A stretch of DNA of 5,668 nucleotides from Gemmatimonadota bacterium (GTDB taxonomy: Bacteria > Gemmatimonadota > Gemmatimonadetes > Palauibacterales > Palauibacteraceae): contig JAOTWC010000111.1 in NCBI GenBank assembly GCA_029863105.1, positions 1 through 5,668 on the forward strand. Reading direction: 5' to 3'. The translations under genes were made by a program, and so were the position numbers. Shown in pieces: positions 1 through 5,668 of the stretch. Position 1 is the stretch's first letter, and the number at the start of each line of letters is the position of its first letter. The notes beneath the pieces are model-generated. The model was not told where the DNA came from, made no database searches, and was given only the letters and a program-made list of their open reading frames with translations.

Positions 1-809
1 TCGGGGGCGAGAAGGACAAGGGCCGCGAGGACGGATCCACCAACGGCCGGCGCCGGATTCGTAGCGACCCGCCACTGCCCATGCGTCACCGTGACGGGGA
101 CGCGGACTATTGGCTCATATGCAGCCAAATCTTCTGCCGTCACTATCCCGCCGTTGGCTTGCATTCCCGCCACGATCTTCTCAGCGATCAAGCCGGTGTA
201 CATCTCGGTCGCCCCGCCGTCAGCAAGCAGACGAAGAGATTCGATGAGGGCAGGTATATGCACCGGTTCGTTGGCGCCTATGGGCCGCCCGGCCGAATCA
301 TGCAGAGCAGCCCGCGACGCCGGATCCCATCCGTACACCTTGATCCGGGAGGCTTCGAGGTATTCGGCAGCCGCCGTTGGGAGCGGAAACCCCGTGTCAG
401 CGGCCGCAATTGCCGGAGCCATCAGCCGGCGCCACGGAATCGATCCATACTGTCTTGCTGCCATGTCGAGGCCAGCCAAGCCGCCGGGCGTTCCCACCGA
501 GCCGTAACCCACGTACGTCGTAAGCCCACCGCCGTAGTCGAGCCAGACAAGCTCGGCGCCGTGGCCAAAGTCGGCGGGCGCTAGGCCTCGACCCGGCATT
601 TCCACATAGGCGTCGATTACGACGGGCTCTTCGCCGGGCGCCCATACGGTTACGAAGCCGCCTGCACCTGGTCCCACGATTCCCGGCTCAGTCGACAATG
701 AGACAAGCATCGCAGCCACCGCGGCGTCGACGGCGTTGCCGCCCCCGCGGGCGATTTCAGCGCCGGAATCGGCGGCGAGCTGCGATCCGGCAGCGACCAT
801 AACGTTCAT
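1..809 (-). CDS. Gamma-glutamyltransferase-family protein, N-terminal part (cut by left window edge)
   Basis: An open frame runs from ATG at 809 to the window edge, about 269 residues with no stop. The start opens directly with the family's N-terminal block (MVAAGSQLAADSG, then GGNAVDAAVAAM near residues 28-39), followed by a Gly-rich segment GPGAGGF near residue 55. Family members are Ntn-hydrolases that self-cleave before a catalytic Thr. That Thr lies in the missing C-terminal half, so activity cannot be judged. There is no signal peptide or hydrophobic leader, unlike periplasmic GGT, so a cytoplasmic enzyme is inferred. Where classical GGT has the substrate-carboxylate Arg (FREMAP in E. 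coli), this protein reads AYVEMPGRG, with Val in the Arg position, which argues for a substrate other than glutathione. A stop at 819-821 limits the start. ATG at 800 is an alternative, and neither has a strong ribosome site. It lies 29 nt after the SSB-like gene, probably in the same operon. Confidence 0.85.
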   Translation of the reverse strand, partial: MNVMVAAGSQLAADSGAEIARGGGNAVDAAVAAMLVSLSTEPGIVGPGAGGFVTVWAPGEEPVVIDAYVEMPGRGLAPADFGHGAELVWLDYGGGLTTYVGYGSVGTPGGLAGLDMAARQYGSIPWRRLMAPAIAAADTGFPLPTAAAEYLEASRIKVYGWDPASRAALHDSAGRPIGANEPVHIPALIESLRLLADGGATEMYTGLIAEKIVAGMQANGGIVTAEDLAAYEPIVRVPVTVTHGQWRVATNPAPAVGGSVLAALVLLAP

Positions 810-838
810 CGGACAAATCTACCCTGTAACACTCGCCG

Positions 839-1141
839 TCATGGAGCCGGGGCGTCTTCGATGCGGCGCTCCACGTGATGAGCTATCACCTCGATGCGGC
901 TCCGCCCTGTCGTCGCACTGAAACGCCGCTGCAGAGAACCCGCCACCCAAATCCGCTGACCCGTCTCGCAGCCGGCCGGCAATTGATCCAACCGAAGCGA
1001 CACTGGCAGCAGATCGACCCTGGGCATGGGTTCCTGGGAGCGCACAGTCAACAGGAGCCGGCTCCCACCTGCCTGGGCCACCCTTGAGCGGTCCGGCGGA
1101 GCGGCGAGCAAACCGGACATGACAACGAGATTGAAATCCAC
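839..1141 (-). CDS. Small single-stranded DNA-binding (SSB)-like OB-fold protein
   Basis: This is a 100-residue protein starting at GTG 1141. The N-terminus FNLVVMSGLLAAPP matches the first strand of the SSB family (NxVxLxGRLxxxP). RVDLLPVSL (residues 41-49) and GQRIWVAGSLQRRF (61-74) match the later strands of the OB fold, and RSRIEVIAHHVE (80-91) matches the last strand. Family members bind single-stranded DNA in replication, repair or recombination. This one is shorter than housekeeping SSB and lacks the long tail ending in an acidic DDDIPF-like tip that recruits partner proteins. It is therefore probably an accessory paralogue, not the main SSB. The GTG was chosen because it keeps the whole first strand and is preceded by GGGGGG five bases upstream. 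An internal ATG at codon 8 would cut the strand. It lies between the TPR gene (98 nt upstream) and the GGT-family gene (29 nt downstream). The assignment rests on motif reading only. Confidence 0.75.
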   Translation of the reverse strand: MDFNLVVMSGLLAAPPDRSRVAQAGGSRLLLTVRSQEPMPRVDLLPVSLRLDQLPAGCETGQRIWVAGSLQRRFSATTGRSRIEVIAHHVERRIEDAPAP

Positions 1142-1239
1142 TTGGACCCCCCGGAAATCGGTGATTCAGCGCCTTCAGGCAGCTCCTAGCACCGTATCCG
1201 CGCGCAGTGACACGGCCGCTCAGCACCCCAAGGCAGCGA
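1142..1239 (-). other. Intergenic leader of the SSB-like gene, with a possible hairpin
   Basis: This 98-nt gap has no open frame I believe. On the minus strand it can form a 7-bp stem CCGUGUC / GAUACGG (with one G-U pair) around a GC-rich loop, at about 1213-1190. No U-run follows the stem, so it is not a classic terminator. It could be a weak processing or leader structure, or chance in GC-rich DNA. No convincing promoter hexamers were seen. Confidence 0.25.
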
Positions 1240-2283
1240 TCAGGGAGTTGCCTTCGAGATCGTGGTCTCGAGATCATCCATACCCGGGAAGGCGGGATCG
1301 GCGATCATGATCGCGTCGCGCAGTCGGCGCGCCGTCTTGGCATCGCCGGAGAGTGCGTTGGCCCGAGCGGCGACATACCAAACGCGGAGATCTGCCGGAT
1401 ATGGATTCGGCTTCACGCTCTGGGGACTCGCCAGCACCCTCGCTTCGTCGAGTCGTCCCTCATCGATCAGGAACGAAGCGTATACGACTACCCCTTCTTT
1501 GAGAACCGCGGGTGCCCCACCCAAACTCTGCAGCTCCTGCCAAGTCTTCGTCACATCCTCAGCCCGTCCGAGTGCCCGCAACGTGTCCATCTCGATTGGC
1601 ATGTGGGTGGCTTCTCCTGCGATACGGCGATACGCCCGCAACTCTTGAAGCGCCGTCTGCCAGTCCCCAGTGCGATAGGCGGCGAGTCCCAGTGTTTCTC
1701 GCACCGTTGCATCGCGCGGAGCCAAATCCTTGGCCTTGCGGGCAGCCCGCAGGGCGACCTTGTAGCGCCCTTCGATCATGGCATTGCTGGCAGTGCCGAG
1801 CTCCGTGAGAGCGTCGCTGATTCGTTCTCGTGGAGTTACCCGGCTGAGATCGTCGATCACCCAGCGGGGCAGATCGACTGCGGCCCCTTTCAGGTCGCGG
1901 CGAGCCTTGGCGGCATCGCGCGACTCCGCCGAAGCCGACTGGTTGCCCATGTAACCGCCACCCTGGGTACGTTTGCCCCGACCGTCACGCCCGGCCCCAG
2001 CAGAGCGTCCCTGGCCCTTCCCGGTGGAGGTGCCCGATCGACCCGAGGTACCTCGGCCAGCTCCGGAACGCCTGTCGTCGGAGCCGCCTTTGGAGGAACG
2101 CCCTCCGCTCCCGTCCCCGGCTCCGGCGCGACCAGTCCCAGAACGACCTGCCGAGGAGCGACCAGACGCGGAGCGTCCGGATGTTGGCCGCCCGCCGCGC
2201 GAGCCGCCTGAGCGACCTTTGCCGCCCTGGCCGCCGCCGTGCTTGCCGCCCTGCCCACCACGATTTGACCGTTCCTGAGCCAC
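1240..2283 (-). CDS. TPR-domain protein with long Gly/Arg/Ser-rich N-terminal region
   Basis: This is a 347-residue protein with two parts. Residues 1 to about 115 are low-complexity and strongly basic, with repeated SGRS, GGR, GGK and GRSG motifs and almost no hydrophobic residues, so probably disordered. Residues 125-347 are helical with TPR-like units, for example SNAMIEGRYKVALRAARKAKDLAPRD (166-191), TLGLAAYRTGDWQTALQELRAYRRI (197-221) and YASFLIDEGRLDEARVLA (268-285). These carry the small and aromatic positions typical of TPR helices. TPRs mediate protein contacts, and Arg/Gly-rich tails often bind RNA or acidic partners. Any RNA role here is inference. The start is GTG 2283, with GAGGA (2293-2289) five bases upstream. 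The gene is the first after the rRNA operon on the same strand, with the SSB-like gene after it. No signal peptide or membrane segment was found. The exact function is unknown. Confidence 0.85.
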   Translation of the reverse strand: MAQERSNRGGQGGKHGGGQGGKGRSGGSRGGRPTSGRSASGRSSAGRSGTGRAGAGDGSGGRSSKGGSDDRRSGAGRGTSGRSGTSTGKGQGRSAGAGRDGRGKRTQGGGYMGNQSASAESRDAAKARRDLKGAAVDLPRWVIDDLSRVTPRERISDALTELGTASNAMIEGRYKVALRAARKAKDLAPRDATVRETLGLAAYRTGDWQTALQELRAYRRIAGEATHMPIEMDTLRALGRAEDVTKTWQELQSLGGAPAVLKEGVVVYASFLIDEGRLDEARVLASPQSVKPNPYPADLRVWYVAARANALSGDAKTARRLRDAIMIADPAFPGMDDLETTISKATP

Positions 2284-2288
2284 GCTGT

Positions 2289-2293
2289 TCCTC
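2289..2293 (-). promoter_or_regulatory. Ribosome binding site of the TPR gene
   Basis: GAGGA on the minus strand lies five bases before GTG 2283. It supports GTG as the start; no ATG lies nearby in frame. Confidence 0.6.
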
Positions 2294-2309
2294 GAGTCCT
2301 AGTTGGTGA

Positions 2310-2315
2310 ATCATA
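2310..2315 (-). promoter_or_regulatory. Candidate -10 element for the TPR operon
   Basis: The minus strand reads TATGAT between the rRNA terminator and the TPR gene, 26 nt before the start codon, which would leave a short 5' leader. No good -35 hexamer stands 16-18 bases upstream, so this is a weak candidate. A promoter here would be needed if the hairpin at 2352-2389 stops rRNA transcription. Confidence 0.3.
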
Positions 2316-2351
2316 CGTCCGCTGCCCAGATTGATTGGTCGCCGGAACGCA

Positions 2352-2389
2352 ATTGGGGCCGTCCACACTTGTATGTGGACGGCCCCAAT
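2352..2389 (-). terminator. Strong hairpin after 5S rRNA, probable rRNA operon terminator
   Basis: This is a perfect 16-bp inverted repeat (ATTGGGGCCGUCCACA paired with UGUGGACGGCCCCAAU) with a 6-nt loop, beginning about 8 nt after the 5S 3' end. It is very stable and correctly placed for the end of the rRNA operon. After the stem the minus strand reads TTGCGTTCC, so the U-run is poor. Termination may rely on stem strength or Rho, and some readthrough into the TPR gene is possible. Confidence 0.75.
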
Positions 2390-2397
2390 CTAATTAT

Positions 2398-2515
<118 letters not shown>

Positions 2516-2567
2516 CTCTTTGAGCGCCTTAAGCACTCCATAGCGAGCACGATCATCTCGGTATTTC

Positions 2568-3515
<948 letters not shown>

Positions 3516-3554
3516 CATGTTCCTCCACTGTTTCCAGCGGCACAGACTATGCCT

Positions 3555-4061
3555 TCATCTTGTTCGGAGATCTTGGAGGATCTCGTCAGGGTCGTATCGT
3601 CTTCGACCGCTCGGATTCATCACCCGAGCGTGCTCAACTACCTTCACCAGCCCGCTCCTGCGGAGATGGTGGCCGGCCTCAATCAGCCGGCAGATGGCGT
3701 CGAGCGACTCGAAGTCTCTGGACTTCCCTGAATGCAGGGGATACATCCTGAAGTGTGGGAGAACTAGCGATGTCAGATCACTGACACTGCGTGATTCCCA
3801 CTTCAGCGTTGCGTCGCTCGGGTCCGGTCGAATTGTTCCACAACCGAAATAGTCGTGGATCGACTCGAGGACCTCTGCTCTGTCGGCGTTTTGGCTGACA
3901 GAGACGCTTGGTCGAACTTCCCAGCCGATCTTGAGCTTGTTTCGAGGAGCGATTGCTACTGAAAAGCAGCCTTCGCCATCGAAGTAGCCCGAGATGTAGC
4001 TCGGAAAGTGGATGTTCCCTAGCCAAGAGCCCGCGTATTGCACCGGTTCTAGATTTGCCAT
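3555..4061 (-). CDS. LAGLIDADG homing endonuclease of the L1951 intron
   Basis: This protein has 168 residues from ATG 4061. Its motif ISGYFDGEG (residues 23-31) has probable catalytic Glu30 and is followed by CFSVAIA. A single motif implies a homodimer that cuts the intronless L1951 site. YFGCGTI, the SDLTSLVLPHF segment and the C-terminal helix VVEHARVMNPSGRRRYDPDEIL match the L1923 protein. The frame is open further upstream to TTG 4295 (246 residues), but that stretch encodes P1, P2 and the ribozyme core and has no family resemblance. ATG 4061, five bases after P9, gives the usual family length and is preferred. There is no clear ribosome site. At DNA level, 22 of 23 bases around the motif (3958-3980) equal the other gene (4902-4924). 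The gene is intact. Activity cannot be told from sequence. Confidence 0.9.
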   Translation of the reverse strand: MANLEPVQYAGSWLGNIHFPSYISGYFDGEGCFSVAIAPRNKLKIGWEVRPSVSVSQNADRAEVLESIHDYFGCGTIRPDPSDATLKWESRSVSDLTSLVLPHFRMYPLHSGKSRDFESLDAICRLIEAGHHLRRSGLVKVVEHARVMNPSGRRRYDPDEILQDLRTR

Positions 4062-4065
4062 AGCG

Positions 4066-4114
4066 CCAACGTAACGTTGGGCAGTGACAGCAACCGACGC
4101 CTCACCTTTCGGTT
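4066..4114 (-). ncRNA. Core helices of the L1951 intron just before the endonuclease gene (probable P8 and P9)
   Basis: AACCGA (4114-4109) pairs with UCGGUU (4097-4092), a probable P8. GUCACU (4088-4083) is a possible P7 3' strand. CCAACG-UUA-CGUUGG (4080-4066) is a perfect 6-bp hairpin fitting P9. The coding region begins five bases later. P9 is a firm structure; the other assignments are tentative. Confidence 0.55.
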
Positions 4115-4268
4115 CAGTCGTTACGGGGTCATACTCGTTACCGAGCAGAGGACTTCCCACGGCATTACCCGCCGTCGCAAACAAACCCACGATGAAGTCG
4201 TCTCCTACGACATCGCTGAAGTTCGCCGATTGACGGTTTAGGGCTTCGCCGTTATGAGCGGGGTTGTC

Positions 4269-4355
<87 letters not shown>

Positions 4356-4368
4356 CATTCTTGTTACT

Positions 4369-4425
4369 ACTCAGTGTGTTCACATGTCGGCGTGAACCTG
4401 AGTGGTCAGGACATTTCTGCCTGAC
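4369..4425 (-). ncRNA. P9 extension hairpins of the L1923 intron
   Basis: Two hairpins follow P9. The first is GUCAGG (4425-4420) with CCUGAC (4410-4405). The second has ACUCA (4403-4399) with UGAGU (4373-4369) outside and GUUCAC (4397-4392) with GUGAAC (4383-4378) inside. They lie between the core and the terminal G at 4356 and probably position the 3' splice site. Names such as P9.1 and P9.2 are inferred from position. Confidence 0.6.
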
Positions 4426-4496
4426 TCCACATGTCGCCATGTGGATCGGACTATCTCATCACCGCAGCTCACTGCGGCGCCTAGCGTATAGTCTCT
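4426..4496 (-). ncRNA. 3' half of the L1923 ribozyme core (P7, P3, P8, P9)
   Basis: CAGAGACUAUA (4496-4487... P7 5' side) matches the conserved R element, and GAGAUAGUCC (4457-4448) the S element. Between them lie P3 3' side GCUAGG and P8 CCGCAG-UGAG-CUGCGG (4477-4462). P9 follows as UCCACAUG-GCGA-CAUGUGGA (4445-4426), with a GNRA tetraloop suited to docking in a core receptor. The P7 site binds the guanosine that starts splicing. Confidence 0.88.
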
Positions 4497-5017
4497 GAGG
4501 ATCCCTGCAGGACTTCCTCAATTGGGCGTGATCGCTGTTTACCGTTCGCATTCATTGCGTACGCCAGTGTCACGACTCTATTGAATCCGTCCGGCTCCAG
4601 ATGTTCTTTCAACCTCATCGATCGAACGATCGACGAGAACAGATCGAAGTCTGGACCTTTGATCAGAGGTCGGTGTTCTTCAAAGAACGGAATTATCTGT
4701 GTCTCGAGCTCCCGCAGCGAACTGACCGTATAGGACAGCACTCTGCTGTTGGGGCCCTTCGAGTAGATGCGTCCGCATCCGAAGAAACCTGCCACTCGCG
4801 CTAGGAGTTTGCTCTCCTTCTCATGCTGGTACAGATGGAAGGTCGGCGTGAGCTGCCAACCTCCATTGCGTCGAGCGTTGATTGGATTGTGATGGACGCT
4901 TACTGAAAAGCATCCTTCGCCATCAACAAACCCGACAATCCACCATGGATCGAGTGGTTTCTCTAACTCTTTGGTTTCCTGCTGATTGCCCGCACCGATC
5001 GGATTTTCACTGCTCAT
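4481..5017 (-). CDS. LAGLIDADG homing endonuclease of the L1923 intron
   Basis: This 178-residue protein starts at ATG 5017. The single motif IVGFVDGEG (residues 27-35) holds the probable metal-binding acid Glu34, followed by CFSVSVHHNP. With one motif, the family acts as a homodimer that cuts an intronless copy of its insertion site so that the intron is copied in by repair. The middle section, FFGCGRIY then YTVSSLRELETQIIPFFEEHRPLI, matches the family's beta-sheet and helix region. The C-terminus is encoded by intron core sequence: the codons for ETIR and the stop lie in P7 and P3. No ribosome site precedes the ATG, which follows a stable UUCG hairpin, so translation is probably weak. It is close to the other intron's protein in the motif and the C-terminal helix (ENPIGAG is a distinct N-terminus). 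Length is near that of I-CreI (163) and below that of I-CeuI (218). Confidence 0.92.
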   Translation of the reverse strand: MSSENPIGAGNQQETKELEKPLDPWWIVGFVDGEGCFSVSVHHNPINARRNGGWQLTPTFHLYQHEKESKLLARVAGFFGCGRIYSKGPNSRVLSYTVSSLRELETQIIPFFEEHRPLIKGPDFDLFSSIVRSMRLKEHLEPDGFNRVVTLAYAMNANGKQRSRPIEEVLQGSSETIR

Positions 5018-5022
5018 GCCGG

Positions 5023-5040
5023 CACCGTACGAATACGGTG
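5023..5040 (-). ncRNA. UUCG hairpin in the L1923 intron, just before the endonuclease start
   Basis: CACCGUA and UACGGUG form a perfect 7-bp stem closed by UUCG, ending five bases before the ATG. It belongs to the P5/P6 region of the ribozyme. A stem UGCUGG (5081-5076) with CCGGCA (5022-5017) is a candidate P4 and would include the A of the start codon. Both structures would hinder ribosome access until the RNA unfolds. The helix names are tentative. Confidence 0.55.
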
Positions 5041-5123
5041 TGACATGAACGAGTACCGTCGGATACTCGGGTATTCCAGCATATGGCTAGGTTTTCTAAC
5101 CGCCTATTTCGTGTTTACTGCCA

Positions 5124-5668
5124 ACGGTTATAGTTACCGCCGCCGTTTACTGGGGCTTGATTTCACAGCTTCGCTCCGAAGAGCTAACCGATCCACTTGA
5201 CCTTCCAGCACCGGGCAGGCGTCAGAGCGTATACAGCGTCTTGCGACTTCGCACGCTCCTGTGTTTTTAGTAAACAGTCGCTTGGGCCTGGTTTCTGCGA
5301 CCCCATCGAGCTCCGGACGTACGTCCTTCACCCTACCGGGGCGTTCCTTCTCCCGAAGTTACGGAACCATTTTGCCGAATTCCTTAACCAGAGTTTTCTC
5401 GCTCGCCTTAGTATTCTCTACCTGTCCACCTGTGTCGGTTTGGGGTACGGGTACCACACGAGCTGGCTAGAGGCTTTTCTAGGCAGCATGGGCGTTCAGT
5501 GGCTTCGTCTTACGCGACTCGGCATCACACCTCGGTCTTCGCGGAGTCCGGATTTGCCTGGACTCCAACCTACATGTTTACCCCAGGTCAACCATCGCCT
5601 GGGTCCACTTACCCTTCCGCGTCACCCCATTGCTGACCTACTACCAGTTGGGTCGGTAGGCCCCGAAG
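5124..5668 (-). rRNA. rrl: 23S rRNA exon upstream of both introns (partial, cut by window edge)
   Basis: This covers part of domain III and the first part of domain IV. Landmarks on the minus strand include ACCGACACAGGUGGACAGGU, GGCAAAAUGGUUCCGUAACU, CUGUUUACUAAAAACACAG and GACGCCUGCCCGGUGCUGGA. It ends in GGCGGUAACUAUAACCGU, the helix 69 arm, at U1923 in E. coli numbering (recalled, not computed). The helix 69 partner strand is completed by the first C of the next exon, which confirms the junction. Confidence 0.93.

Larger units (their letters stand above)
4356..5123 (-). mobile_element. Group I intron at 23S position L1923, encoding a LAGLIDADG endonuclease
   Basis: This 768-nt intron starts after exon U (5124) and ends in G (4356), as group I introns do. 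P1 pairs exon AACCGU (5129-5124) with the internal guide GCGGUU (5103-5098), placing U-G at the splice site. P10 may be CCUA of the 3' exon with UAGG (5106-5103). P3 is CCUAGC (5091-5086) with GCUAGG (4485-4480). P7 is GACUAU (4493-4488) with AUAGUC (4454-4449), plus a further G-C pair across a bulged A, as in known cores. P8 and P9 are perfect hairpins. The endonuclease gene occupies 4481-5017, inside the peripheral part of the core. The site is that of the Chlamydomonas chloroplast intron encoding I-CeuI. Self-splicing is likely but unproven. The exact subgroup was not assigned. Confidence 0.93.

Noticed and set aside
81..584. Plus-strand frames of 138-167 codons at the left edge
   Set aside because: They are shadows of the GGT-family gene, whose minus-strand frame is uninterrupted and has recognisable family motifs.
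819..1277. A 152-codon minus-strand frame overlapping the SSB-like gene
   Set aside because: It is in another frame over the SSB-like gene and the intergenic gap. The product is Arg/Gly/Ser-biased with no family resemblance, while the SSB frame shows OB-fold motifs.
1207..2211. A 334-codon open frame on the plus strand
   Set aside because: It is antisense to the TPR gene. Its codon pattern follows from the GC-rich Gly/Arg repeats on the other strand, and its protein has no recognisable domain.
2516..2567. Possible tRNA between 23S and 5S
   Set aside because: The spacer of about 52 nt is too short for a tRNA and has no T-loop or anticodon arm.

Overview
The window comes from a bacterium, most likely a high-GC, deep-branching actinobacterium (Acidimicrobiia-like at a guess). 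The 23S and 5S rRNA sequences read like actinobacterial ones, for example the helix 69 arm GGUAACUAUAACC and the stretch GACAGGACGGAAAGACCCCG. The protein genes are GC-rich, two of them use GTG starts, and all lie on the minus strand. Read in the minus direction (high to low coordinates) the order is: 23S rRNA (5' part cut by the window edge), 5S rRNA, a strong hairpin terminator, a Gly/Arg/Ser-rich TPR protein, a small SSB-like OB-fold protein, and a gamma-glutamyltransferase-family protein cut by the left edge.

The main feature is the 23S rRNA gene. It is split by two group I introns, each carrying a single-motif LAGLIDADG homing endonuclease gene. By alignment to remembered E. coli 23S numbering, the first intron (4356-5123, 768 nt) follows U1923, the position of the chloroplast intron that encodes I-CeuI. 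The second (3516-4327, 812 nt) follows U1951, a site known from Coxiella. The exon between them is only 28 nt (4328-4355). Both junctions obey the group I rule (5' exon ends in U, intron ends in G), and both have P1 helices with U-G at the splice site. The second also has a 6-bp P10. The first has a textbook P7 with a bulged A, plus P3, P8 and P9.

The two endonucleases (178 aa and about 168 aa) are clearly homologous, yet sit at different places in their ribozymes. In L1923 the gene lies inside the core, and its last codons form P7 and P3. In L1951 it follows P9. This suggests one endonuclease lineage on two different ribozymes.

The three protein genes downstream of the rRNA operon are closely spaced and probably cotranscribed. 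Their joint role is not evident. No tRNA, CRISPR array or insertion sequence was seen. The 16S gene and the start of the 23S gene lie beyond the right edge.
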